From: Ziziphus jujuba
Taxonomy: Eukaryota > Streptophyta > Magnoliopsida > Rosales > Rhamnaceae
DNA: 64,000 nucleotides
Assembly (NCBI RefSeq): GCF_031755915.1
Contig: NC_083387.1
Coordinates: 4,802,501 to 4,866,500, forward strand
Reading direction: 5' to 3'
Positions 13,058 through 25,304 of this stretch are shown here, one piece after another. The stretch's first letter is position 1. Every line of letters begins with the position of its first letter. The notes under the pieces are model-generated. The model saw only the letters and a list, made by a program, of their open reading frames with translations. It was not told where the DNA came from and made no database searches. A program made the translations under genes and the position numbers.

Positions 13058-16000
13058 AACAACAACAACAACAATAACAACTTTCACGTTCAAAACCTAT
13101 TTAAATCCATTGTATAGTACTACAGGATACTTCTAGGAACCTCCCCTGCAGGCTTGAAGAACTTCGAATGCCCACTTTAGATTTGTCAAAAGGATATTCT
13201 GATTATATATAAATCGAAGTTGAGAGTGACAATGTTGGATTTGTTGCATCTTCATTATGTCACCCACTAAAGGCATTAAAACATTGAAAAACTTTCAAAC
13301 AAACAGTACTAATTCAGATCAAGATATTGATTTTTATTAATATTATTATACATATATATATATATATATTTTGTAAGGGTGAAAGTGGGGATTTGAAACT
13401 TTTTTCTGTAGGAGGGGTTTTGATTTCGTGAAGAATGAATGATGAAGAAAGCTCTCTACTTTAAACCATGGCCCTTGAGAATGACTTCCATGAATGCTTT
13501 TTTGCTTGAATTGCTTTTAGATATCACATGGGTTGCAAAACAACCATTTCTCATAGTGGGATGGTGGAAATGGGAGAGAGCGGTTGATTTTTTTAGGCAT
13601 TAATTTTCTGGTTGCCAATTGGAATTGTTTCCACTTTTTTGTTGACACTAAAAAAATCACCAGCATTTTTATCTTTTCCAGTCACAAAATGTATACATAA
13701 CAGCCGCTCACCTAAGGAAAACCTTATAATTATCATTATTTTAAGACGAATATACAGGTAATGGTCACCAAGTAGAGGTTATAATTTTTCCAAATTGAGG
13801 AATATGATGACAGTGATCTCCAACTTTGAAAAAATTAATATGGGTTAAATAGCAAAAAGATGACAATGATCGAGACATTGAAACCTTGACCCTTTGATTA
13901 TGTGTTTAACCGGCCTTTCGATCTTCAGAAAATGTAATAATCCAGAGTGTTACACTTTATATGTCTAATCAGACAAATAAATAAATAAGCCAAAATTAAT
14001 AAAATGCATATATGGTGGTGTAATTATACTGACTTGCAATCGTATGGTTATTATAAAGTTTTATTCTAGAGAATTAAGGAGTCAAAGATGATCAGTGACT
14101 TATTAATTCTCAGGGTTTTGTGGGATGTTGCTACTTGATCAACCAAAATAAATATTGTTGCTTCAGGAATACATAAGAATGTAAAAGTAGTGGCTTTATT
14201 CCCATCTTGCAAACCCAAAGATATGATGATATTCGCACTTTTGTGCTATCATTTTACCTTCCCCAACATGTTATAGCTAGCTATCCTAGTCTAGCCAAGC
14301 TTAGCCTTTTAATTGGGTTCATTATTTTTTGTTTTAACTTAATTATATAGAAGTTGTGTTTGATTAAAGCATATACTATGGCATCCGTTTTACATTTTAA
14401 TATTAAAAACTTAGTTAAAATTAATTAAACTTTCTTTAAACATCTTCTATTTCAAGGAGCTCCGAAAACAAACCTGACATTTGAATGCATTCTCTCAACT
14501 TCTTTACCTTTTTTTTTTTTTTTTTTTCTTCTCCCTTTGGAAGTAAATTATATAAAGATTTAGTCTACTAATCCACAACCGTATCCCAAACAAGCTTTGA
14601 ATCATAAAGGCATAAAGAAAAACAAAAACAAAACACTCCATATCCTCTTTCACAAGCAAAGATAGAGTCATGGGTTACCAGGGGATAAAAGGGAAATTTG
14701 CTAGAGTTTGGAAGCACCTGTCAACATAACAACTTACACCTAAAAAATATAAAAAAACGAGCAGTTTCTTGGATTAATAGATTGGATTGAACTATTTTAA
14801 AGGAATCAAATTTAAAATAATCTAATTTTATTCTGTGCATAACATTTTAAACAAGTTTTTAATGTCCATTTATATATATATATATATATAAATTTAAACA
14901 AACAAACAAAAAAAGGACTTACTAATCTCCTTAATTTCAAAGAGGTCTCCTCATACAGTTTTGTGAATATATTGACTCATCTACTTGGATCATAATTTGG
15001 ACAAGCATGAAATTAAATGACTTGAGATTCATAGTTAGCCATGTGAATGTATATTTGCGTGCTAGCCATACTGTTAGCCAAAATAAATAAATAAATATAA
15101 TATATATATATATATATTGATAATGTGTAATATATATATTGATATGTACACATATGCTTGCCACACTTTACACTCCCCACACCCAACAGTCAATCATATG
15201 GATAAAGTTTGCATATAATTACAAGTAATATATAGTTTTTATAGATAGAAGAGTCCAAGCATCAAATATTAAGTTTGTTTGTGACATTGAATCAAGCAAC
15301 ATATAAAGAATAAGGGAAATCTAATTTAATGCCTTCTATCTTTGACATTAGATATTAGGCCTTTTTATATATCCTTGATTAATTAATTTGCTAATAGTAA
15401 ATGTTTTGGAACGCTAACTTCCTCTATTATTGCTCTCTAATATTTGTAATACAATAAAAGAGTGCATGTGAAAGCACGAAATTAGGTTCATGGATGATTA
15501 TTAGTTAGTATACAAATATTATGGAAACATAAATAGTTGTCTAATGAGGTTCATTAAATTATAAATATAGCCTAATCAGGTGTTGACTCCTAATCAAATT
15601 AAAGGCTCAAACACCCTGGCCTCACAATAATGCCCACATAGTCACTTTCATAATATATATTATATATACACTACACCGCATACACAGTAACATATGACAT
15701 ATACATATTTGTGATTCAGAGATTCAAAAATAATATATGTATATATTCTTCGACCAAATATTGTTCCAGTGATTTGAAATGAAGATTGAGATTGTGAGTA
15801 GTTTTCCAGAGCGAGTACTTTAAGCTAATACAGAGGCAAACACACACAAGATGGATAAAAATCGTATTGAAATACCCAGCAATATTTAACTGTCTTTAGG
15901 ATTATATAAATCACCAGAGACGTATTAGGCACATAAAAACACATTCTCGTTCGAATTATCCGTCAAAAATAGCATTAAAATATAATTTAAAACATTAAAA

Positions 16001-18502
16001 AAAAAACAAAAACAAAAACAAAAAAAAAAAAACAAAAGCATCGACCTCAGCCGTGCATTTGAAGCCTCAAACCACGTTAGGACATCATAATTAACCCAAG
16101 CAATCTTTATGGTCTAATAATATGTTTTCCAAAAAGGGGTACTAGGATAGAGATATATTTCTTTTTTTTTGGGGTCCAACATATTGAAGTTTTAATACCA
16201 AAATAAATAAATAAATAGATACATAAATAAAGGAACAAAAAGAAAAATTGGGGTCCACTCTCTCATGATTGAGGTGGAGACGGTAAATTGGTTTAGCATA
16301 CAAGATTTGAAGTCAACGCGGGAAAACCGTAACACGTGGAGAAGGAAGGTGAGAAGGCGTCAGCATCATAATAATCACAAAAAAATTGTATAGGTTATTA
16401 AGGACTATCCTATAACTTGAGGAAGGTGGGGAAGGAAGATGAGGATAAGTCAAGCACATTTTCCAATGCGTGCGTACATATGACATTTTTACCATTTGAC
16501 ATCAATGACTATGAGGATTCTTTGCCTTTAACTTATCCTACCTGCTACGTCCCTGTCTTTCCCTTTGGAGCTCACCCATTTTGACAATAAAACAGACTAA
16601 TACCCACTCCACTTTTCATTGAACCAAAAAAATAAAAAATAAAAAAATCTTAAGCTTTCTTTCTCATAACTTGGAAAATACAATTTCATTTTTAACGCTG
16701 AATTTCGCTAAACTATACGTACATATACATACATGCATCTATATATATATATATATATAATAACTATCTTTAGAGAACATTTTTATGTATCTAATTAATT
16801 AGTTCATCTTATATTATAATCAAGTTTTGATTTGAATACTTATATATATCTCGTACCTCAATTCTCTGGAACAAATTATCTCTCCTAGCGAAAAGAAATA
16901 AATAAAAAAACTATTGGGTTGGAGATTTGGAATTCCAATAATAATAAATAGATTTGAATTTCAACAACAAACTTGCACTTTCCAACTCGCATTTCCCCTC
17001 TACAATAACGTTTCAACTCCTCTTTAATCAAACTACTATTATTGTATTCATTGCTGTCTATCTATTTGGTCAACTACTTACATATTTTTTCCCATATGTA
17101 TGACGTGCAGTGGTTTGTTTTATATTTTGGTCCCCCCAAAAAAAGTGCTTTATTTTATAAAATTTGTATTAAAAAAAATTATGTGTTCGAAGAAATACTA
17201 TAAGCTAAACAAAAATTTCTATATATATATATATATGTATGTATAATTACTGTAGATATAAAAGCAAAATTGAGAGTTATCTTATTGACTTGGAGATATA
17301 CTCAACAACTATTTATTCTCCGGACAATATATCAATTTCTTAACTTGTATACAAACCGCGTTGGTTTAAAATAAGTAAAGAATAACAATAATAATAAATC
17401 TCTACCTTATGATTACTATCTTTTACTCTGTTTTGTAATTATCCCCTGTTTATATTGTTTAAAAGAAAACAAGATTGATCTATAATTAGCAATATTAGTC
17501 CGTTTTGTATTGCTGAGGCTTGGAGTTTGGTGATGATTAGAAAGAAAGTTTGGGAAGAGTTTTCTATAAATAAAAAAAAATCAGCAGGAATTTTGCAAAA
17601 TGAGCGCCATCATTTACTCAGTGCTGTTTGCTTTATGCGAGTAAAATTATACATGATTTGCTAATTACACAGTTGTCCAATAAAATTTACTTTTTCAAAT
17701 TAAATTTTTAAAGTAAAAAATTAATATTTAATTAAAAATTACAGCTAATTAATAATTATCATGTTAACAATAATGATCTGATTTATTTATAATTATGACA
17801 AATAGCAAAATTTTTATGCCAAATATATTTATACTAAATTAGCTAAAAATATAAATACTCCACTAAGCACTTAAAATTACTAAAAGCAAGAATTCTATTT
17901 TTCTTAAACTTTTACGATATTGGTTTCTATGGCACAGTCCTTGCTGTTCTTTTGCTGCTTTGGCTTGTGCAAAATTATTAGGCAATTCCTTTCAATAATA
18001 TCTATGGCACACGTTTTATTATTATTATTATTATTTTTTGCAGACTAATTTTTTTGACTTGCAAATTTCAAGGGGCAAGTCCCGTGGGTGACAGTCAAAG
18101 GTGACACATACCACGAGCCCATTTTTGCTGCACAAATCAACTCTTCTCTTTGATTTTGGTTTTTAAAATAATTAATTATTTTATTATAATTAAAAAAAAT
18201 AGAAATAAGAAGACAAAACAAGATCCTACCTTCTAGTCTTAACACTCTTCACAATGTGGACCATCGAGTGAAGACTTAGATAGATTTTTTTTAGTTATGA
18301 TAAAATAAAAAATGAATAAACAATGTGCAATAAAATTGTTCCAAAACAAAATGATGGTCCAAAACAAAATTAAAACCCAATAAAAAAAAATATAAATATA
18401 AATTAAAAAAAGAAAAAAAGAAAAAGAAGCAAGTGTGGAAAATGGAAAAGCGGCGTCGTAAAGAAAGAAAACGAGGTGTGAAGTTGGCGAAGGAAGAGGA
18501 AG

Positions 18503-18510
18503 GAATATAC
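18503..18510 (+). promoter_or_regulatory. P1BS element of the PHT1 promoter
   Basis: GAATATAC matches GNATATNC, the site bound by PHR1-type MYB-CC factors that switch on phosphate-starvation genes. It lies about 70 bp upstream of the likely TATA box (18579). That close position and the same element in front of the duplicate copy argue for function. Confidence 0.65.
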
Positions 18511-18578
18511 CTCTGAATATTTTTGTGTGTGTGCGTGTATGTATGTGTGAGAGACAGGTTGTGAGTGAACACGTTGCT

Positions 18579-18585
18579 TATAAAT
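18579..18585 (+). promoter_or_regulatory. TATA box of PHT1
   Basis: TATAAAT is followed by a strongly C/T-rich leader (about 18590-18720), the usual look of a plant 5' UTR. It would place the transcription start near 18610. Confidence 0.6.
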
Positions 18586-18777
18586 TCTCACCCAATTCCC
18601 ATCCTTTTCCCCTCACGATCATCATCTCTAATCTCACTCCTATTCTTTCTCCCTCACTTTCTTTCCTACTTTCTCTCTCCTTCAATTTCTTTTCCCGAAT
18701 CTCCCCTTCTCGAACAACCCAAAAAACAAAAAAAAAAAAACAAAAAAGAAAATTTTAACCCAAGAAAAAAATAAAAG

Positions 18778-20200
18778 GTCAGTACATCTATGTAGAACGT
18801 TCTCTGTCTCTGGCAAATAGTGTTGTACATACGTGTTTCGTTTTTTGTTATGTGCTTTTCCCTCTTCCTCTCTCTTTCTCTCTCGAGTTCTGTTTAATGT
18901 TCATGAATGGTGGGAACCATTCAAGATTTTTTCCTTTTTATTTTTTGTTGTCTTTCTGGGCTTTTGTATGTTACTGTTTCTCATTGTTTCCATGCAATTG
19001 TTTTAAAAATCATACACGAATACATGTACATATCTTTACAACCATATATGTAATTGGCTGTGTTATGTTTCCATTCTCCATAGTTTGTCTGAAACTTTTC
19101 AGAATTCAGATTTTTATCTTTTCTTCTAGACTAAATTGTAAAAAAAAAAAAAAGGAAAGAAAGATATTTTGTGTAGAAACATGATTAGGCAGTGATACAG
19201 AGTTGTTCTTCTACATGCAATTGCGTTTCCAAAAAAAAAGAAAAAAAAAGAAAAAAAAAAGAACTTGCAGTGATGGCTAATTGGCATTTTATGTAATTAA
19301 TTATCCATTAATTATGATGATTTTAAGGATATTTTTTATTACTGATTTTAAGGATATTATAATTCCCGATTCTTGAATCTCGCTCTCTCTGTCTTTTCCA
19401 GTCATATGGCATTTAATGCTCTTTTTATTTTATACCGTACTACGTAGCCACTTTAATACTTTCCATATTATTTTGTCTTCATCCATCTCTACAGACAGAA
19501 AAGGGATTTTCTTCCTTTTTTGGGGTTGGTAGACAATGAAAAATGATTCGACTTAATTAAACCTTTCCTATTTAATCCATGAATATAGATGGCATAATAA
19601 TCATGAAAACTATTCTCATTCAGTATTTTTTTTTTATTTTTTTATTTTTATTTCTGCACAACTTTTTATCATTTTCAATGGACAATAGGATGTGTTTTTG
19701 TTTCTTTAAAAACATATTTAGAGAAATTTAACTGGATTTATTTCTTTTTGTTCTATTTTGTGACGAAACTTCCTTGCAGTGTAGGTGTAGCTTCCTGTAT
19801 GTCTGCAGTAATGCCTGAGTTGTTGTAATAGTATTTGTCTTTTATTCACCCATCACAATTTTTGTCCTTTATGCAACTTTTTCCTTAAAAGTCATGGCAG
19901 TTTTGCCGCTCAGAAAATCAACTCACTTTTTCACATCCAAATAAAATATTTATTTCACTTTTTCAAACTTTTAGTTCACACAGTTTCGCTTTTTCACTCC
20001 ACTAGATCATTCACACAGACACCGTGCTAGGCTTAGATGGGATCTTTATTCTTTGGTTGACTTAATCCCATTAAAAAAAAATTCTTAGTAATTAAGGGAA
20101 CTATGGAAATCTGCTATAGTATTGTTGTATCATTAGAAGGGTTTTACTAAAACTGGTGGCACTAAATCTTACTGTGGTCAATTTTTATTTTTTTTGGCAG
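18778..20200 (+). other. predicted 5'-UTR intron of PHT1
   Basis: A donor AAAG|GTCAGT at 18777/18778 and an acceptor TTTTGGCAG|AGAAGG at 20200/20201 bracket a T-rich 1.4-kb stretch between the promoter and the ATG at 20238. The TATA box lies about 1.65 kb before the ATG, so a leader intron is the simplest explanation. The stretch contains only AT-rich noise ORFs. Confidence 0.7.
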
Positions 20201-20237
20201 AGAAGGGAAAGCAAGCTTGTTAATTAGTTAATAAGCC

Positions 20238-21866
20238 ATGGCCAAAGAACAATTACAGGTTCTAAATGCATTAGATGTAGCAAAAACACAATGGTATCAT
20301 TTTACAGCAATCATTATAGCAGGAATGGGCTTTTTCACAGATGCATACGACCTCTTCTGCATATCCTTGGTGACCAAATTGCTTGGCCGCATATACTACC
20401 ATGTTGATGGTGCGGAAAAGCCTGGAACATTGCCCCCCAATGTGTCAGCTGCTGTTAATGGTGTAGCATTCTGTGGAACATTATCTGGACAACTCTTCTT
20501 CGGTTGGCTTGGTGACAAGATGGGTAGGAAAAGAGTTTATGGTATGACCCTTATGCTCATGGTCATATGCTCTGTAGCTTCAGGTCTCTCATTCGGGCAT
20601 AACCCCAAATCTGTCATGACAACACTCTGCTTCTTCCGGTTCTGGCTTGGATTTGGCATTGGCGGTGACTATCCACTCTCTGCCACCATCATGTCTGAAT
20701 ATGCTAATAAGAAGACCCGGGGGGCTTTCATTGCTGCAGTGTTTGCAATGCAGGGCTTTGGAATTTTAGCTGGTGGTATATTTGCAATTATTATTTCTGC
20801 AGCGTTTAAGGCCAAGTTCGATGTCCCACCTTACGAGGTTGATCCAGTTGGTTCGACTGTACCACAAGCAGACTATATTTGGCGGATTATCCTTATGGTA
20901 GGAGCATTACCAGCTGCAATGACTTACTACTGGCGGATGAAGATGCCCGAAACTGCACGTTACACTGCCCTTGTTGCCAAGAATGCAAAACAAGCAGCAT
21001 CGGATATGTCAAAGGTTTTACAAGTTGATATTGAAGCAGAACCACAGAAGGTCGAGCAATTGTCTCAGAAAGAAGCCAATGCATTTGGTTTATTCTCTAG
21101 GGAGTTCATGCGCCGCCATGGGATTCACTTACTTGGGACAACGACCACATGGTTCTTGCTTGATATTGCATTCTACAGTCAAAATCTTTTCCAAAAGGAT
21201 ATCTTCACTGCAATTGGATGGATTCCTTCTGCAAAGACTATGAACGCTCTTGAGGAGGTGTACAGAATCGCAAGGGCACAGACACTTATTGCTTTATGCA
21301 GTACTGTTCCTGGATACTGGTTTACAGTGGCTTTTATTGACAAGATGGGAAGGTTTGCCATCCAATTAATGGGTTTCTTCTTCATGACAGTTTTCATGTT
21401 TGCATTAGCCATTCCTTATGATCACTGGACACATAGAGACAACCGAATTGGCTTCGTGGTGATGTACTCGTTGACGTTCTTCTTTGCGAACTTTGGACCT
21501 AATGCCACAACATTTGTTGTCCCGGCTGAGATTTTCCCAGCTAGGCTAAGGTCTACTTGTCATGGTATCTCAGCAGCATCAGGAAAGCTTGGGGCTATAG
21601 TAGGTGCATTCGGGTTCTTGTATTTGGCTCAGAACAAAGACAAGGCAAAGGCAGATGCAGGGTACCCTGCAGGAATTGGGGTGAAGAATTCCCTGATAGT
21701 ATTGGGGGTGCTTAACTTTTTGGGATTGTTGTTTACTTTCTTGGTGCCGGAATCGAAAGGAAAGTCATTGGAGGAGATGTCAGGTGAGCATGAAGATGAG
21801 AGTCAAGCAGGTTTGGAGATGGAACAACCATCTGGTTTTAACACTAGGACAGTGCCAGTTTCTTAG
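20238..21866 (+). CDS. PHT1: high-affinity inorganic phosphate:H+ symporter, PHT1 family
   Basis: This intact 542-residue protein is encoded by one coding exon, a normal length for PHT1. It is a major facilitator superfamily phosphate/proton symporter of the plasma membrane that takes up or redistributes inorganic phosphate. Visible marks are the N-terminus with [14 protein letters not shown], the MFS loop motif [10 protein letters not shown] (89-98), the PHT1 signature [20 protein letters not shown] (142-161), a long hydrophilic central loop (about 235-295), the conserved Asp in [12 protein letters not shown] (about 309), and [19 protein letters not shown] in the second half. The charged tail fits the regulated cytosolic C-terminus. 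A P1BS site near the TATA box suggests induction by phosphate starvation. A broken tandem copy follows at 23057. The sequence looks like the PHT1;4/PHT1;7 group; the exact paralogue is uncertain. Confidence 0.97.
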   Translation: MAKEQLQVLNALDVAKTQWYHFTAIIIAGMGFFTDAYDLFCISLVTKLLGRIYYHVDGAEKPGTLPPNVSAAVNGVAFCGTLSGQLFFGWLGDKMGRKRVYGMTLMLMVICSVASGLSFGHNPKSVMTTLCFFRFWLGFGIGGDYPLSATIMSEYANKKTRGAFIAAVFAMQGFGILAGGIFAIIISAAFKAKFDVPPYEVDPVGSTVPQADYIWRIILMVGALPAAMTYYWRMKMPETARYTALVAKNAKQAASDMSKVLQVDIEAEPQKVEQLSQKEANAFGLFSREFMRRHGIHLLGTTTTWFLLDIAFYSQNLFQKDIFTAIGWIPSAKTMNALEEVYRIARAQTLIALCSTVPGYWFTVAFIDKMGRFAIQLMGFFFMTVFMFALAIPYDHWTHRDNRIGFVVMYSLTFFFANFGPNATTFVVPAEIFPARLRSTCHGISAASGKLGAIVGAFGFLYLAQNKDKAKADAGYPAGIGVKNSLIVLGVLNFLGLLFTFLVPESKGKSLEEMSGEHEDESQAGLEMEQPSGFNTRTVPVS

Positions 21867-22480
21867 GTTCAGTGTAAGCAGAGTAAGCTCGTGAGATAAC
21901 GTTGTAAACCCTGCATTTCTAAGAGGGTAGCTTTAATGTTCTCTTTTTAAATTTTCTATTACTAGTTTTTTTCCTTTTTTTTGGTGTTGTAGTGACTTGA
22001 TTATCTGTTATATCCCACCAATATGCAAAATATTCCAAAAATATTCAGTAATTTTCTGCGACAATATATACTTTTGGTCCATCGACTGTACATTATTACC
22101 CCGCTTATATGTCTTTTATTTGACATATTAAATTAGAGAATTTTGGGATGGTTAATACGAGTTTGGTTGATTGAACGCAAAACAGTTTCATTTTATACAA
22201 CTTATTGGCTAAATAGCACCCTCCTCACTCAGGAACTGTCCCAACAACTGGCGTGAAAAGCTGCGCCACTAACTTCTATCATTTTAATTCCTCTGCTTAG
22301 AAATTTTATATTTGTATTGTATGAAACATGGTTTAGAATGTCATAATTAAATTAAGAAATACATGTATATTTGGATGTGGTTTGAAACTATATACATACA
22401 CAAAGAAACTGAATTAGGTATTATGTAGGAAAACAAAACTGAATTAGGCAGTAGAACTAGAAAGATACGTGGTAGCAGGG

Positions 22481-22488
22481 GAATATAC
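22481..22488 (+). promoter_or_regulatory. P1BS element 1 upstream of the PHT1 pseudogene
   Basis: GAATATAC matches GNATATNC and is identical to the site before the intact PHT1. It lies about 130 bp before a TATA run at 22612. Confidence 0.6.
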
Positions 22489-22562
22489 CGATGAAAGTTT
22501 TCGTTTTGTTGGGGAGACAGCTTGGTTTACCGACGTATACCACCAAAAATGGAGAAACGGAG

Positions 22563-22570
22563 GAATATAC
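22563..22570 (+). promoter_or_regulatory. P1BS element 2 upstream of the PHT1 pseudogene
   Basis: A second GAATATAC lies 82 bp after the first and about 42 bp before the TATA run. Paired P1BS sites are common in strongly induced phosphate-starvation promoters. Confidence 0.6.
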
Positions 22571-22611
22571 CGCTATAATGTTCGGGTTTGTTGCAGAGAC
22601 TCCGATACATA

Positions 22612-22620
22612 TATATATAA
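22612..22620 (+). promoter_or_regulatory. TATA box of the PHT1 pseudogene
   Basis: TATATATAA lies between the second P1BS and the degenerate coding region. An AG acceptor-like site at 23029-23030 (CCTATAGCAG) sits 26 bases before the old ATG, as in the intact gene, so the leader intron may also be kept. Confidence 0.5.
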
Positions 22621-23056
22621 ATTCCCAGCTCCACTCTCCTTGCTCAGCCACCATCTTCTATGTACGTACTTCCTAGAAACGAAAACGCCATCTTCTGTTC
22701 TCTCATTGTCTGTCTGTCTCAACTAGCTTGAACAGGGAGGCACATTGAGGTTTACGTCACGTAATTCAAACTCTACTGGAACATAGTTTCCCACATCCAT
22801 TGAAATAATTCTATTTAAAAATTTCAAATAGAATCATATGCTATAAATGATTTTTTTTTTTGCTATAAATGATTCTATTTTTTAATTAAAACATATCTCG
22901 TGCTTCTTCAATTTATTCAATATGACTTTCAATTGAGTTTCCTTTAGAAATGCATGAGGATCCTTATGATTAATTAGTTTATAATATTTCACATTTATGT
23001 TATTAACGTTGTTCTTCAACCCTATAGCAGACTGAAAGAGAGAGAGTTAGCTAGCC

Positions 23057-24548
23057 ATGGCCAACTACAGGTGCTAAATGCTCTTGATGCTGCTAAAACA
23101 CAATGCTATCATTCACTGCTATCATCATTGCCGGAATGGGATTCTTCACTGACGCATACGATCTCTTCTGCATATCCCTGGTCACCAAACTGCTAGGCCG
23201 GATATACTACCATGTAGATGGCTCAGAGAAGCCTAGCACATTGCCACCAGGCGTATCAGCTGCCATTAATGGCACAGTTACAACTCTTCTTTGGTTGGCT
23301 TGGTGACAAGATGGGCCGCAAGAAAGTCTATGGTTTGACTCTCATGCTCATCGTGGTCTGCTCCATTTGTTCAGGTCTTTCCTTTGGCCACACCCCAAAA
23401 TCTGTCATGACAACTCTCTGCTTCTTTTGCTTCGGGCTTGGCTTTGGCATCAGTGGTGACTACCCTCTTTCTGCAACCATCATGTCTGAGTATTCTAATA
23501 AGAAGACACGGGGAGCCTTCATTGCTGCAGCATTTGCTATTCAAGGTTTTGGGATTTTAGGAGGTGGTGTGTTTGCAATTATCATCTCGTCTCTCTTTGA
23601 GGCCAGCTCTAGTGCTCCAGCTTATGAGGTTGATCCAGTTGGTTCGACTGTCCCAGAAGCAGACTATCTATGGAGGATCATTCTAATGGTTGTAACTGCT
23701 CGTTACACAGCCCTTGTTGCCCAGAACGTAATGCAGGCTGCATCTGATATGTCAAAATTTCTGCAGGTTGACATTGATGCTGAACCAGAGAAGACAAAAC
23801 AGTATGCTGAGTAGGGGAATAGGTTTGGTTTGTTCTCCAAGGAGTTTCTTCTCCACCATGGACTTCACTTGCTCGGAACAACAAGCACATGGTTCTTGCT
23901 CGACATTGCATACTACAGCCAGAATTTGTTCCAAAAGGACATATTTAGTGCAATTGGATGGCTTCCTCCAGCAAAGACTATGAATGCCTTATGGAGGTTT
24001 AGAGAATAGCAAGGGCACAAACACTCATTGCTTTATGCAATGCTATCCCCGGTTATTGGTTTACTGTGGCCTTCATTGATAAGATTAGAAGATTTGCAAT
24101 CCAGTTGATCGGTTTCTTCTTCATGACAGTGTTCATGTTTGCATTGGCCATTCCTTATGGTCACTGGACCTATAAAGACCAACGGATCGGATTTGTGGTG
24201 TTGTACTCACTGACCTTTTTCTTTGCAAACTTTGGACCTAATGCCACCACTTTCGGGGTACCTGCTGAGATTTTCCCAGCTAGTTTAAGGTCTACTTGCC
24301 ATGGCATATCTGCAGCATCAGGAAAGTTAGGAGCAATGGTGGGTTCATTTGGGTTTCTGTATTTGGCTCAGAACCAGGACAAGACCAAGGCAGATGCAGG
24401 GCACCCTGCAGGTATTGGAGTCAAGAATTCCCTCATTGTGTTGGGTGCGATCAACTTCTTAGGTATGCTGTTTACTCTACTTGTGCCTGAATCGAAAGAG
24501 AAATCTCTGGAGGAAACGTCAGGTGAAAACAATGAACAAGTAGACTAA
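23057..24548 (+). pseudogene. degenerate tandem copy of the PHT1 phosphate transporter
   Basis: The stretch aligns from end to end with the intact PHT1 upstream but cannot encode a transporter. Lesions relative to the neighbour are: a 7-base loss after the second codon, causing a stop at 23075; a 1-base loss near 23115; a 20-base loss near 23277 that removes part of the second membrane segment; a 48-base loss near 23690 that removes about 16 codons in frame around a membrane segment; a stop TAG at 23812; and a 1-base loss near 23990. The remaining frames still show long PHT1 blocks such as [20 protein letters not shown] and, from 24066, an open C-terminal third ending at 24548. Synonymous-type differences from the parent suggest the duplication is not very recent. 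The promoter region keeps two P1BS sites and a TATA run, so a non-coding transcript remains possible. Confidence 0.93.
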
Positions 24549-25304
24549 GATCGATGAAGATCACAAGGATGTCAGAGTTAATTTATATCATTGCTGAATC
24601 GATTCATTTAACAGATCTTTCCATTTAAGTTCAAGAACCATTCTTTGAGTTTTATCATTATTTAGAGTAGAGGCAAGCAATTGCCTTTGAATTGAAATAG
24701 AAATAGGCCGATAAAGGAGGCATATGGCATTCCTTTACGTATATCTACATTCCAGGTGGTCTACTTTTGTTAGAGCTATGTTTTTGCCGTTCTTTAGTTT
24801 CATATTGTTGTAAACCTAAGAATTGCATTTTGCCTTTATAAATTCACTCTTTTCTCTGCCCTTAAAATCTCAAGCATGATATCATGTTAAATTACCACTG
24901 ATCCCAAAAGCCTAAGCTAGTTGGGTGTGGGTTGGTTTATTATGTATATCAGGCTCTGTGTCTAACGTTGTCTAACATTTTCCCCTCCTATCAACCCATC
25001 GAAAAGCCAGAAAAAAAAAAAAATGATTATTGCACTCTGTTTGCATACTACATTAATATCCAAGACAAACTCAAGTTCATCTTATAAGTAATTAGCCTAC
25101 AATAAGGGAACTAAAAATTTTCAGCAACTAGATAAACATTAGCCCAACTTCAATCAAGCCTCCCAGATGCCAGTTTATTCAAGACATAACAATATGGAAC
25201 CCATCCGGTGCCAGCATTTGATCTGTTCAAATGGGAGAACTAACTTACAGAACCTCAGAGATCACCCTCCTCCAAGGAAGAAAAGTTTAACCACAATGAC
25301 GGTT
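24549..25304. other. convergent spacer and 3' UTRs between the PHT1 pseudogene and ADF6
   Basis: The spacer contains the remains of the pseudogene 3' UTR and the 3' UTR of ADF6 on the minus strand. No other coding signal was seen. Confidence 0.5.

Larger units (their letters stand above)
6907..18500. other. long gene-poor spacer between the ERF and PHT1 genes
   Basis: About 11.6 kb without a supported gene. Contents include poly(T)/poly(A) tracts (for example near 7702-7727), (TA)n arrays (9497-9520, 9922-9943, 11917-11947, 14873-14890, 16741-16758), a long A-run at 13020-13056 that leads into a short (CAA)n array, and an 82-bp tandem duplication at 8934-9097. ORFs of 60-90 codons here are mostly AT-derived. 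The only one with a hint of structure is at 10028-10243 (minus), listed separately. Confidence 0.6.

Noticed and set aside
13020..13080. Poly(A) plus (CAA)n as the tail of a processed retrocopy
   Set aside because: No gene-like sequence could be recognised upstream of the tract.
18291..18774. Cluster of overlapping ORFs on both strands before PHT1
   Set aside because: They come from the C/T-rich leader and flanking simple sequence; the TATA box and splice donor explain the region better.
22823..22876. Imperfect inverted/direct repeat around GCTATAAATGATT as a possible MITE
   Set aside because: It is short, AT-rich and without clear terminal repeats or target duplications.
23218..23814. 198-codon open frame that looks like a phosphate transporter gene
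   Set aside because: It is only a middle piece of the PHT1 pseudogene, bounded by the 20-base loss near 23277 and the stop at 23812; it lacks both ends.
24066..24548. 160-codon open frame with PHT1 C-terminus
   Set aside because: It is the last third of the same pseudogene, starting after a 1-base frameshift; no separate promoter or start is supported.
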